From Amycolatopsis methanolica 239 (GTDB taxonomy: Bacteria > Actinomycetota > Actinomycetes > Mycobacteriales > Pseudonocardiaceae), in NCBI RefSeq assembly GCF_000739085.1, contig NZ_CP009110.1, positions 1,550,001 through 1,614,000 on the forward strand: 64,000 nucleotides of DNA, written 5' to 3'. The notes under the pieces are model-generated. The model worked only from the letters and a program-made list of their open reading frames with translations, was not told the origin of the DNA and did no database searches. A program made the translations under genes and the position numbers. This document shows, piece after piece, positions 35,185 through 43,917 of the stretch (the first letter of the stretch is position 1; every line of letters starts with the position of its first letter).

Positions 35185-38100
35185 ATGTTTCGCAAGGTGC
35201 TGGTCGCCAACCGCGGGGAGATCGCCATCCGGGCGTTCCGCGCGGGCTACGAGCTGGGCGCGGGCACAGTGGCGGTGTTCCCCCACGAGGACCGCAACTC
35301 GCTGCACCGTCTGAAGGCCGACGAAGCCTACGAGATCGGCGAGCCGGGACACCCGGTCCGCGCCTACCTCGACGTCGAGGAGATCGTCGGCGCCGCGCGG
35401 AAAGCCGGCGCGGACGCGGTCTACCCCGGTTACGGATTCCTGTCCGAGAACCCCGATCTCGCGCGCGCGTGCGAGGAAGCCGGCATCACCTTCGTCGGCC
35501 CGAGCGCGGAAATCCTGGAACTGACGGGCAACAAGGCGCGCGCGGTCGCGGCCGCCCGCGACGCCGGCGTGCCGGTGCTCGGCTCGTCCCAGCCGTCGAC
35601 GGACATCGACGAGCTGACCGCGGCCGCCGAGGAAATCGGTTTCCCCGTGTTCGTCAAGGCCGTCGCCGGTGGTGGCGGCCGCGGAATGCGCCGCGTCAAC
35701 GACCCCGCCCACCTGCGCGAGTCGGTCGAGGCCGCGATGCGCGAGGCCGAATCGGCTTTCGGCGACCCCACCGTGTTCCTGGAAAAGGCCGTCGTCGACC
35801 CGCGGCACATCGAGGTCCAGATCCTCGCCGACGGCGCGGGCAACGTCATCCACCTCTTCGAGCGCGACTGCTCGGTGCAGCGGCGGCACCAGAAGGTCAT
35901 CGAGCTGGCCCCGGCGCCGAACCTCGACCCCGAGCTGCGCGACCGCATCTGCAATGACGCCGTCGCGTTCGCCCGCAAGATCGGCTACCGCAACGCGGGC
36001 ACCGTCGAGTTCCTGCTCGACCGGGACGGCAACCACGTCTTCATCGAGATGAACCCGCGCATCCAGGTCGAGCACACGGTGACCGAGGAGGTCACCGACG
36101 TCGACCTGGTGCAGTCGCAGCTGCGCATCGCCGCCGGCGAGACGCTGGCGGACCTCGGCCTGTCGCAGGAGAAGGTCTACCTGCGCGGCGCCGCGATGCA
36201 GTGCCGCATCACCACCGAGGACCCGGCCAACGGGTTCCGCCCGGACACCGGCATGATCAGCGCCTACCGCTCGCCCGGCGGCTCCGGCATCCGCCTCGAC
36301 GGCGGCACCGCGTTCGCGGGCACCGAGATCAGCGCGCACTTCGACTCGATGCTGGTGAAGCTCACCTGCCGCGGCCGTGACTTCAAGACCGCGGTGGGCC
36401 GCGCCCGCCGTGCCCTCGCAGAGTTCCGCATCCGCGGCGTTTCCACGAACATCCCGTTCCTGCAGGCCGTGCTCGACGACCCGGACTTCGCGGCCGGGCG
36501 CGTCACCACCTCGTTCATCGAGGAGCGCCCGCACCTGCTGACCGCGCGGCACTCGGCCGACCGCGGCACCCGCCTGCTGACCTACCTCGCCGACGTCACG
36601 GTCAACAAGCCGCACGGCGAACGCCCGCGGCTGATCGACCCGACCACGAAGCTGCCGTCGCTGCCCTCGGGTGAGGCCGCCGCCGGGTCGAAGCAGAAGC
36701 TGACCGAGCTGGGCCCGGAGGGGTTCGCCCGCTGGCTGCGGGAGTCGCCGACGCTGGGTGTCACGGACACGACGTTCCGCGACGCGCACCAGTCCCTGCT
36801 CGCGACCCGCGTGCGCACCAAGGACCTGCTGGCCGTCGCGCCGGTCGTGGCGCACACGCTGCCGCAGCTGCTGTCGCTGGAGTGCTGGGGCGGCGCGACC
36901 TACGACGTGGCGCTGCGGTTTCTCGCCGAGGACCCGTGGGAGCGGCTGGCGCAGCTGCGGGAAGCGGTGCCGAACATCTGCCTGCAGATGCTGCTGCGTG
37001 GCCGGAATACCGTCGGCTACACGCCGTACCCGACCGAGGTGACCAACGCTTTCGTCGAGGAGGCCACCAACACCGGCATCGACATCTTCCGCATCTTCGA
37101 CGCCTTCAACGACGTCGAGCAGATGCGCCCGGCCATCGAGGCCGTGCGGGAGACCGGGAAGGCCGTCGCCGAGGTGGCGCTCTGCTACACCTCGGACCTG
37201 TCCGACCCCGGGGAGAAGCTCTACACGCTGGACTACTACCTCAAGCTGGCCGAGCAGATCGTCGGCGCCGGGGCGCACGTGCTGGCGATCAAGGACATGG
37301 CCGGCCTGCTGCGCGCGCCCGCCGCGGAGAAGCTGGTTTCCGCGCTGCGCAAGGAGTTCGACCTCCCGGTGCACATCCACACCCACGACACCGCGGGTGG
37401 TCAGCTGGGCACCTACCTCGCCGCGATCGGCGCGGGTGCGGACGCGGTGGACGGCGCGGTCGCGTCGATGGCCGGGACGACCTCGCAGCCGTCGCTCTCG
37501 GCGATAGTCGCGGCCACCGACCACTCGGCACGGCCGTCCGGGCTGAGCCTGCGCGCGGTCGGCGACCTGGAGCCGTACTGGGAGATCGTGCGCAAGATCT
37601 ACGCGCCGTTCGAGGCGGGCCTGGCCTCGCCGACCGGCCGCGTGTACGACCACGAGATCCCCGGCGGCCAGCTGTCCAACCTGCGCACGCAGGCCAAGGC
37701 GCTGGGCCTGGGCGACCGCTTCGAGGAGATCGAGGCGATGTACGCGGCGGCCGACAAGATCCTGGGCCACCTGGTCAAGGTCACGCCGTCGTCCAAGGTG
37801 GTCGGCGACCTCGCGCTGCACCTGGTCGGTGCGGGTGTCGAGCCGGAGAAGTTCGAGGCCGAGCCGAACCGCTACGACATCCCGGACTCGGTGATCGGGT
37901 TCCTGCGCGGCGAGCTGGGCGACCCGCCCGGCGGCTGGCCGGAGCCGTTCCGCACCAAGGCGCTGGAGGGCCGCGCCGAGCCGAAGCCGGTCGCGGAGCT
38001 GTCCGCCGAGGACCGCGAGGGACTGGCCAAGGACCGCCGCGCGACGCTGAACCGCCTGCTGTTCCCCGGGCCCGCCAAGGAGTTCGAGGAGCACCGCCGC

Positions 38101-38559
38101 GCCTACGGCGACACCAGCGTGCTGCCCAGCAAGGACTTCTTCTACGGTCTGCGCCCGGGCGAGGAGTACGCCGTCGACCTGGAACCCGGCGTGCGCCTGC
38201 TGTTCGAGCTGGAGGCCATCGGTGAGGCCGACGAGCGCGGCATGCGGACCGTGATGGCCACGCTGAACGGCCAGCTGCGCCCGATCCAGGTGCGCGACCG
38301 GTCGGTGGCCGCGGACCTGCCCGCCGCGGAGAAGGCCGACAAGTCCGACCCGAAGCAGGTCGCCGCGCCGTTCGCGGGTGTGGTCACGCTGTCGGTGGCC
38401 GAGGGCGACGAGGTCGCCGCGGGCGCCACGGTGGCGACCATCGAGGCGATGAAGATGGAGGCCGCGATCACCGCGTCCGAGTCCGGGAAGGTCGCCCGCC
38501 TGGCGATCAACTCGGTCCAGCAGGTCGAGGGCGGCGACCTGCTGATCGTGCTGGAGTAA
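35185..38559 (+). CDS. pyc: Pyruvate carboxylase
   Basis: A 1124-residue multidomain biotin enzyme that carboxylates pyruvate to oxaloacetate. Residues 1-450 are biotin carboxylase (VKAVAGGGGRGMRRV glycine loop, FIEMNPRIQVEHTVTEEV). From about 525 to 800 is the carboxyltransferase barrel (TDTTFRDAHQSLLATR, HIHTHDTAGGQ). The C-terminal biotin carrier domain carries biotinyl Lys1090 in EAMKMEA. All domains are intact and in family order. ATG at 35185 follows GGGAAGGA; a GTG at 35164 is less likely. pca occupies the matching place in M. tuberculosis. Confidence 0.97.
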   Translation: MFRKVLVANRGEIAIRAFRAGYELGAGTVAVFPHEDRNSLHRLKADEAYEIGEPGHPVRAYLDVEEIVGAARKAGADAVYPGYGFLSENPDLARACEEAGITFVGPSAEILELTGNKARAVAAARDAGVPVLGSSQPSTDIDELTAAAEEIGFPVFVKAVAGGGGRGMRRVNDPAHLRESVEAAMREAESAFGDPTVFLEKAVVDPRHIEVQILADGAGNVIHLFERDCSVQRRHQKVIELAPAPNLDPELRDRICNDAVAFARKIGYRNAGTVEFLLDRDGNHVFIEMNPRIQVEHTVTEEVTDVDLVQSQLRIAAGETLADLGLSQEKVYLRGAAMQCRITTEDPANGFRPDTGMISAYRSPGGSGIRLDGGTAFAGTEISAHFDSMLVKLTCRGRDFKTAVGRARRALAEFRIRGVSTNIPFLQAVLDDPDFAAGRVTTSFIEERPHLLTARHSADRGTRLLTYLADVTVNKPHGERPRLIDPTTKLPSLPSGEAAAGSKQKLTELGPEGFARWLRESPTLGVTDTTFRDAHQSLLATRVRTKDLLAVAPVVAHTLPQLLSLECWGGATYDVALRFLAEDPWERLAQLREAVPNICLQMLLRGRNTVGYTPYPTEVTNAFVEEATNTGIDIFRIFDAFNDVEQMRPAIEAVRETGKAVAEVALCYTSDLSDPGEKLYTLDYYLKLAEQIVGAGAHVLAIKDMAGLLRAPAAEKLVSALRKEFDLPVHIHTHDTAGGQLGTYLAAIGAGADAVDGAVASMAGTTSQPSLSAIVAATDHSARPSGLSLRAVGDLEPYWEIVRKIYAPFEAGLASPTGRVYDHEIPGGQLSNLRTQAKALGLGDRFEEIEAMYAAADKILGHLVKVTPSSKVVGDLALHLVGAGVEPEKFEAEPNRYDIPDSVIGFLRGELGDPPGGWPEPFRTKALEGRAEPKPVAELSAEDREGLAKDRRATLNRLLFPGPAKEFEEHRRAYGDTSVLPSKDFFYGLRPGEEYAVDLEPGVRLLFELEAIGEADERGMRTVMATLNGQLRPIQVRDRSVAADLPAAEKADKSDPKQVAAPFAGVVTLSVAEGDEVAAGATVATIEAMKMEAAITASESGKVARLAINSVQQVEGGDLLIVLE

Positions 38560-38602
38560 AACCGCGTGCGGCGGCCCGCCGGCCGTCGTTAGGGTCGGCG
38601 CC

Positions 38603-39406
38603 GTGCTGATTCAGGCGGTGCCGCAGTGGCAAGGGGCCCGGACCTCCCGGGCGGGCGATCTGCCCGCGGGGTGCCGGGCCCTTTCCGCGTTCGCGGCGGA
38701 GGTGCTCGACGTGCCGGTGCGTGAGGTCCGGCTGGCGACGGGCGGGACGCCCGTCGCGGACGGGATCGCGAACCGGGAAGCGTTGCTGGACAACAAGAAG
38801 CGGCACGCCGACGCGCTGGCGGACGGGCCGGTGCTCACGGTCGGCGGGGACTGCGCGGCCGGCCTGGTGCCGGTCGCCGCCGCCCGCGCCCGGCACGGTA
38901 AGCGGTTCGGCGTGCTGTGGTTCGACGCGCACGCCGACCTCAACACACCGGCCAGTTCACCGTCGGGCGCGTTCCACGGGATGGTCCTGCGGTCACTGCT
39001 GGGCGACGGCGACCCTGCGTTCGCGGCCGCGCCCGCGCTGGAGCCGGGCCGCGCGGTGCTCGTCGGCGCCCGGGCTTTCGATCCGGCGGAACGGGACGAA
39101 ATCGAGGCGGGCCGGGCCCGGCTGGTTACGGGAGAACCGTCGCGGATTGTCGCCGAAGTCCGCGATGCCGGTATCGAACGGCTGTACGTGCATGTTGATC
39201 TCGACGTGCTGGACCCGTCCGAGTTCGCCGGAATGGACTACCCGGAACCCGATGGGATGAGCGTGACGCAGCTCGTCCTTGGGCTGCGTGCGCTCGCGGA
39301 GTTCGAGGTCGTCGGCGCGGGCCTCACCGAATGCGTTACCGGCAAACGGGAGGAACTGGCGATTCTGTCACCCGTGCTGCACACCATTGGCGAATTACTT
39401 CGCTAA
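38603..39406 (+). CDS. Arginase/agmatinase-family ureohydrolase
   Basis: A 267-residue binuclear-manganese fold. Metal ligands appear in WFDAHADLNTP (D108, H110, D112) and VHVDLDVLDP. The first ligand motif, GGDHS in arginase, is GGDCAAG here, with Cys84 in place of His, a change I recall in some arginase-like subfamilies. The substrate (arginine, agmatine, formiminoglutamate) is therefore not settled. It starts at GTG, 43 bases after pyc, and is followed by the cyclopropane-synthase-like gene. Confidence 0.8.
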   Translation: MLIQAVPQWQGARTSRAGDLPAGCRALSAFAAEVLDVPVREVRLATGGTPVADGIANREALLDNKKRHADALADGPVLTVGGDCAAGLVPVAAARARHGKRFGVLWFDAHADLNTPASSPSGAFHGMVLRSLLGDGDPAFAAAPALEPGRAVLVGARAFDPAERDEIEAGRARLVTGEPSRIVAEVRDAGIERLYVHVDLDVLDPSEFAGMDYPEPDGMSVTQLVLGLRALAEFEVVGAGLTECVTGKREELAILSPVLHTIGELLR

Positions 39407-39436
39407 TACAAGCGATTTCGCCCGGCGCGTGCTTGA

Positions 39437-40729
39437 ATGAGGTTCGTGGGTAGCGCAGGCGGAGTCGCCGGCGCCGTTGGTGAACTCCTGCACACGGCGC
39501 TCGGCCAGGTTGTCCCGATCCGGATTCGTTGCTGGGACGGCAGTGAAACCGGCCCGCCGGACGCGCCGGTGCTGCACATCAGGCACCGCCGGGCGCTGCG
39601 CCGCCTGCTGTGGGCGCCCAACGAGGTGGGCGTCGCACGGGCGCACGTCGCGGGCGAGCTCGATGTCGAGGGGCCGTTCGTGGCAGCCCTGGAACGGCTG
39701 CATGACCTGGTCTACGACGTCGACTTCGACGTGGACCTGACGTGGTCGGTGCGCCGGGATCTCGCGAAGACGGCGCTGAAGCTGGGCATCGTGGGGTTCC
39801 CGCCGAAGCCGCCGCCCGAGGAGATCAAGCTCGCCGGGCGCATGCACTCCCGCCGTCGCGACGCGGCCGCCGTCTCGCACCACTACGACGTGGGCAACGA
39901 CTTCTACGCACTGGTGCTCGGGCCGTCGATGACGTACTCGTGCGCGGTGTGGGCGAAGCCGGAGACCACGCTGGAGGAGGCGCAGACCGCGAAGGTCGAC
40001 CTGGTGGCGCGCAAGCTCGGGCTGCGTGAGGGCATGCGGGTGCTCGACGTCGGTTGCGGCTGGGGCACGTTCGTCATCCACGCGGCCAAGGAGTACGGCG
40101 CGCACGCGGTCGGCGTCACGCTGTCGCAGGCGCAGGCCGACTTCGCGCGCAAGCGGGTCGCCGAGGAGGGCTTGTCGGACCTCGTGGAGATCCGGGTGCA
40201 GGACTACCGCGAGGTGTCCGACGGCCCGTTCGACGCGATCTCCAGCATCGGGATGGCCGAGCACGTGGGCGCGTCGATGCTGCCGGTGTACGCGAAGTCG
40301 CTGTTCGAGCTGCTGCGCCCGGAAGGGCGGCTGCTCAACCACGCCATCTCGCGGCACCCGTCGGTGCCGCCGCGCAACCAGAAGACGTCGTTCATCGACC
40401 GGTACGTCTTCCCGGACGGCGAGCTGGAGCCGGTCAGCGTGATGGCGGGCGCGCTCGAAGAGGCCGGGTTCGAGGTGCGTGACGTCGAGGCGCTGCGCGA
40501 GCACTACGGGCGCACGTTGCGCGCGTGGGTCGCGAACCTGGAGGCGAACTGGGACGAAGCCGTTCGCCTGAGCGGCGCCGGACGGGCCCGCGTGTGGCGG
40601 CTGTACATGGCCGCGTGCGCGCTGAGCTTCGAAAGCGGCGCGATCGGGGTGAACCAGGTCCTCGCCGTGAAGCCGACGGCACGCGGCGGCAGCGGGATGC
40701 CGCCGGTGCGCACCGCCTGGTTGTCCTAG
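39437..40729 (+). CDS. Cyclopropane-fatty-acyl-phospholipid synthase family methyltransferase
   Basis: A 430-residue SAM-dependent enzyme of the CFA/mycolic-acid synthase family. The N-terminal ~130 residues form the lipid-binding part. [27 protein letters not shown] is the family signature, [17 protein letters not shown] is the SAM site, and SIGMAEHVG and [14 protein letters not shown] follow. It methylenates unsaturated acyl chains of membrane lipids. ATG at 39437 is used; GTG at 39446 is possible. Its TAG stop overlaps the stop of the convergent LLM gene within CTAG. Confidence 0.9.
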   Translation: MRFVGSAGGVAGAVGELLHTALGQVVPIRIRCWDGSETGPPDAPVLHIRHRRALRRLLWAPNEVGVARAHVAGELDVEGPFVAALERLHDLVYDVDFDVDLTWSVRRDLAKTALKLGIVGFPPKPPPEEIKLAGRMHSRRRDAAAVSHHYDVGNDFYALVLGPSMTYSCAVWAKPETTLEEAQTAKVDLVARKLGLREGMRVLDVGCGWGTFVIHAAKEYGAHAVGVTLSQAQADFARKRVAEEGLSDLVEIRVQDYREVSDGPFDAISSIGMAEHVGASMLPVYAKSLFELLRPEGRLLNHAISRHPSVPPRNQKTSFIDRYVFPDGELEPVSVMAGALEEAGFEVRDVEALREHYGRTLRAWVANLEANWDEAVRLSGAGRARVWRLYMAACALSFESGAIGVNQVLAVKPTARGGSGMPPVRTAWLS

Positions 40730-41727
40730 TCGCGGGCGAGGCCGGCCACCAGCTCGTAGGAGCGCAGGCGGTCGGCCTCGCCGTGGACCATCGTGGTGAT
40801 CATGATCTCGTCGGCGCCGGTGTCGGCGACCAGGGTCTCCAGACCTTTCCGGACGGTCGACGGGGAGCCGTGGATCGTCGTGCCGAGGCGCTCGTCCACG
40901 AAGTGCCGGTCGATGTCCGAGTACGGGTACTCGGCGGCCTCCTCGGGTGACGGCAGCGGAATCGGGTTGCCGCGGCGCAACTGGAGGAACTGCAGGCCGC
41001 TGGGCCCGGCCAGCCACCGCGCCTGCTCGTCGGTGTCGGCGCAGATCACCGCCGCGCCGAGCATCACGTACGGCTCGGACAGCGCCTCTGAAGGCCGGAA
41101 CGACTCGCGGTACAGCTCGACCGCCGGGATCGTGTTGCGGGCGCTGAAGTGGTGGGCGAACGCGAACGGCAACCCGAGCGAGCCGGCCAGCCGCGCGCTG
41201 AAGCCGCTCGACCCGAGCAGCCACACCGGCGGCTTGTACCTCGGCACCGCGCGCACCGTGCCCTCGCCGTCGAAGTAGCCCATCAGCTCGGTCAGCTGTT
41301 GCGGGAAGTCGTCCGCGCCCAGCGCCTGCGGGGACCGGCGCAGCGCGAGCGCCGTGCGCTGGTCGGTGCCGGGGGCGCGGCCGATGCCGAGGTCGATGCG
41401 GCCGGGGTGGAAGGCCTCCAGCATCCCGAACTGCTCGGCCACCACGAGCGGCGCGTGGTTGGGCAGCATGATGCCGCCGGAACCGACGCGGATGGTCTCG
41501 GTGGCCCCCGCGACGTGGCTCATCAGGACGGTCGTGGCCGAGCTCGCCACGCCCGGCATGTTGTGGTGCTCGGCCACCCAGAACCGGCGGTAGCCGAGCC
41601 GCTCGGCGTGCCGGGCCAGCTCGACGGAGCCGCGGAGCGCGGTGCGCGCGTCCGCGCCGCTCGGGATGGGGGACAGGTCCAGCACGGACAACGCGACATC
41701 GGACAGAGGCTTCACGGCAACGTCCAA
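40726..41727 (-). CDS. LLM-class (luciferase-like) flavin-dependent oxidoreductase
   Basis: A 333-residue TIM-barrel flavoenzyme. The N-terminus reads [19 protein letters not shown], followed by [17 protein letters not shown] and [23 protein letters not shown], typical of the FMN-dependent YhbW-type subgroup and not the F420-specific one. [16 protein letters not shown] is also diagnostic. The substrate is unknown. GTG start. It is convergent with the cyclopropane-synthase-like gene (4-base overlap at CTAG) and divergent from the clamp paralogue. Confidence 0.88.
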   Translation of the reverse strand: MDVAVKPLSDVALSVLDLSPIPSGADARTALRGSVELARHAERLGYRRFWVAEHHNMPGVASSATTVLMSHVAGATETIRVGSGGIMLPNHAPLVVAEQFGMLEAFHPGRIDLGIGRAPGTDQRTALALRRSPQALGADDFPQQLTELMGYFDGEGTVRAVPRYKPPVWLLGSSGFSARLAGSLGLPFAFAHHFSARNTIPAVELYRESFRPSEALSEPYVMLGAAVICADTDEQARWLAGPSGLQFLQLRRGNPIPLPSPEEAAEYPYSDIDRHFVDERLGTTIHGSPSTVRKGLETLVADTGADEIMITTMVHGEADRLRSYELVAGLARD

Positions 41728-41785
41728 CGCGGCCCCGGCCTCGGCTCTTCCCGGTTTTGTCGTACCCCGCCGTTACCGTGCGCCC

Positions 41786-42865
41786 ATGGATCTCACCGTC
41801 TCCACCGCCGTCCTGGCAGCCTCGACGGCGGAGGCGGTGCGGCTGCTCCCCGCGCCCGCGCTCGGCGGCGTTCTGCTCACGGCGGGGGCAGACGGTCTCG
41901 GGGTCGCCGCGGTGGCCCCGGACCACGCGCTCCGGCTTGAACGTCCGGCACTGGTCCACACCGGCGGCGAGGCGCTCGTGCCGCTCCGTCCGCTGGCCGA
42001 GACGGTGCGGGCGCTGGACGCCGAGGAGCTGCGGGTGTCGGTCGAGGAGACCAGGCTGGTCGTGCGCGCGCCCGGCGGCCGGTTCGCATTGCCGCTGCTG
42101 GACCGCGGGCTGCACCCCGGGATCGCGGCCCCACCGCAGGCCGCGGGTTCGGTGGCGGGTCCCACCCTGCGCGGGGCGCTGGAGGCGGTGGCGAGCGCGG
42201 CGTCGCGGGAGGCCGCGTTGCCGATCTTCACTGGTGTGCGCATGTGGACCGAAGGCGGCGTGCTGACCCTGCTGGCCACCGACCGCTACCGGATGGCGCT
42301 GGCCACCCTGGACTGGACCGGCGGCCGGCTGGACGCCTTGGCGCCCGCGGCCGCGCTGTCCGCTTTGGCGCGCGGGCTCGGGGCGGCGCCGTCGGTCGGG
42401 CTCGGCGCCGATTCCGACCGGCTCGGCCTTAGCTGGGGGCCGGACTCGTTCGCCACCGCGCTACTGGGGGTGCCGTTCCCGGACGAGCGGGCGCGCGAGC
42501 TCGTCCGGGCCCAGCCGTCAGGCGCGGTCGAGCTGGACGCCGAGGCCCTCGTCGCGGCCCTGCGCCGGGCCTCGCCCTACGCCGGGCCGCGCGGCACCGT
42601 GACCCTCGCCGGCTGGGACGGCGAGCTGCGGGTGATCAGCAGTGATCCGCACAGCGGGGAATCGGAGCAGGTGGTCAAGGCGAGCGTCTCCGGCGGCCGG
42701 ATGAGCGCCACCTACCAGGCGCGCTACCTGCTCGACGCGCTGCGGCCGTTCGCCGGGCGGACGGTACGGATCGAGCACCAGGAGGGGCTGCGCCCGACGG
42801 TGTTCACCGCCCCGCCGGAGGGCGGCGCGGCGATGACCTGCGTGGTGGTCCCGATGCGGGTGTGA
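41786..42865 (+). CDS. DNA polymerase III beta-subunit (sliding clamp) paralogue
   Basis: A 359-residue protein with clamp features in three repeats: SREAALPIFTGVRMWTEGGVLTLLATDRYRMAL in the centre, and a C-terminal MSATYQARYLLDALRPF ending VVPMRV like a DnaN tail. The length is DnaN-like, but the sequence is Ala/Gly-rich and divergent, and the surroundings are not the dnaA-dnaN-recF origin locus. Actinobacteria sometimes encode a second beta-like protein of unknown role; that is family knowledge. ATG start at 41786. It is convergent with the binding-protein gene, 3 bases away. Confidence 0.82.
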   Translation: MDLTVSTAVLAASTAEAVRLLPAPALGGVLLTAGADGLGVAAVAPDHALRLERPALVHTGGEALVPLRPLAETVRALDAEELRVSVEETRLVVRAPGGRFALPLLDRGLHPGIAAPPQAAGSVAGPTLRGALEAVASAASREAALPIFTGVRMWTEGGVLTLLATDRYRMALATLDWTGGRLDALAPAAALSALARGLGAAPSVGLGADSDRLGLSWGPDSFATALLGVPFPDERARELVRAQPSGAVELDAEALVAALRRASPYAGPRGTVTLAGWDGELRVISSDPHSGESEQVVKASVSGGRMSATYQARYLLDALRPFAGRTVRIEHQEGLRPTVFTAPPEGGAAMTCVVVPMRV

Positions 42866-42868
42866 CGG

Positions 42869-43804
42869 TTACGAGCCGGGGACCGAGCCGATCGCGGGCG
42901 GGGACGGCACGCCGCCGGTCACGACCGTGCCCAGCGTCTCCTGCCAGGCCCGCTGCCACAGCCCGGCCGTCTCGATCTTGCGCAGCCACTCGTTGACGAA
43001 CCGCTTGAACGAGTCGTCGTCGAGCTTGAGGCCGATGCCGTACGGCTCGCTGGTGAACGGCTGCCCGCTGATCTGCAGCTTCGAGTCCAGTTGCGCCTCG
43101 CCGGCCAGCACGGTCAGGTCGTGCACGTACGCGTCGCCCTTGCCCTGCTCCAGCGCCTGCACGCACTCCTCGGCGGTGCCGAACGTGGTGATCTTCGCGC
43201 CGGGCGCCTGCTGCTGGATCGCCGCGACGCTGGTCGTCCCGGTGACCGCGAGCACGGTCTTGCCGTTGAGGTCGCCGGGGTCGTCGATGCCGGTGGTGCC
43301 CTTGAGGGTGGCGATCGCCTGCCCGGACAGCAGGTACGGCCCGGCGAACGCGACCCGCTGCGCCCGCTCCGCGGTGATCGTGTAGATCCGGATCACCGCG
43401 TCCACCGTGCCCGTTTTCAACATCGCTTCCCGGGTTTCCGGTGTGGTCGTCACGATGTTGACGTTTGGCCGACCGATGATGTATTTCGCGAGCATTTTTC
43501 CAAGCGTCGCGTCGAATCCGTCGGTGCTCCCGGTGATCGGATTCCGTTGCGACAGCAGGGGCAGGTTCTCGTCGCCGCCGATGACCAGGGTCCCGCGGGC
43601 CTTGATGGCCTGCGCCGTCGGGCTGGCCGCCAGATCCGCTTCGCCGGCCACCGGTGCTTCACCGATGACGCCCTGACCAGCCGAAACCTCGCCGCCGCTG
43701 CTCGCGTTGTCGTCGCCGGTACAGGCGACGGCCGTTGTGAGCAGCGCCGCGGCGAGGCCGATCGAGGCCGCCGTACGGCGCGCAGCACGCACCCAACCCG
43801 CCAT
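42869..43804 (-). CDS. Solute-binding lipoprotein of a glutamate/polar amino acid ABC transporter
   Basis: A 311-residue family 3 extracellular solute-binding protein. A lipoprotein signal ends in the lipobox TAVAC. KARGTLVIGGDENLPLLSQRNP, DGFDATLGKMLAKYI, TITAERAQRVAFAGPYLLSGQAI and KDDDSF-like C-terminal segments match GluB/GlnH-type proteins. No permease or ATPase gene lies beside it, so it is an orphan binding protein. ATG at 43804 has GGAG six bases upstream; ATG at 43816 would add four residues. It is downstream of the HelD-like gene, in the same direction. Confidence 0.87.
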   Translation of the reverse strand: MAGWVRAARRTAASIGLAAALLTTAVACTGDDNASSGGEVSAGQGVIGEAPVAGEADLAASPTAQAIKARGTLVIGGDENLPLLSQRNPITGSTDGFDATLGKMLAKYIIGRPNVNIVTTTPETREAMLKTGTVDAVIRIYTITAERAQRVAFAGPYLLSGQAIATLKGTTGIDDPGDLNGKTVLAVTGTTSVAAIQQQAPGAKITTFGTAEECVQALEQGKGDAYVHDLTVLAGEAQLDSKLQISGQPFTSEPYGIGLKLDDDSFKRFVNEWLRKIETAGLWQRAWQETLGTVVTGGVPSPPAIGSVPGS

Positions 43805-43917
43805 TTGGTGCTCCATCCACAGTCCCGTGACACCACGAAGAGACGATCGGTCTCGCCGTGCATGGTAAATGCCCGGGAAATGACGGAGGTTGACCTCGGC
43901 GCCGCTTTTTTCGTGAT

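Noticed and set aside
35146..38094. A 982-codon minus-strand reading frame across pyruvate carboxylase
   Set aside because: It is the antisense shadow of a strongly conserved gene in high-GC DNA; its product is Arg/His/Val-rich with no recognisable domain.
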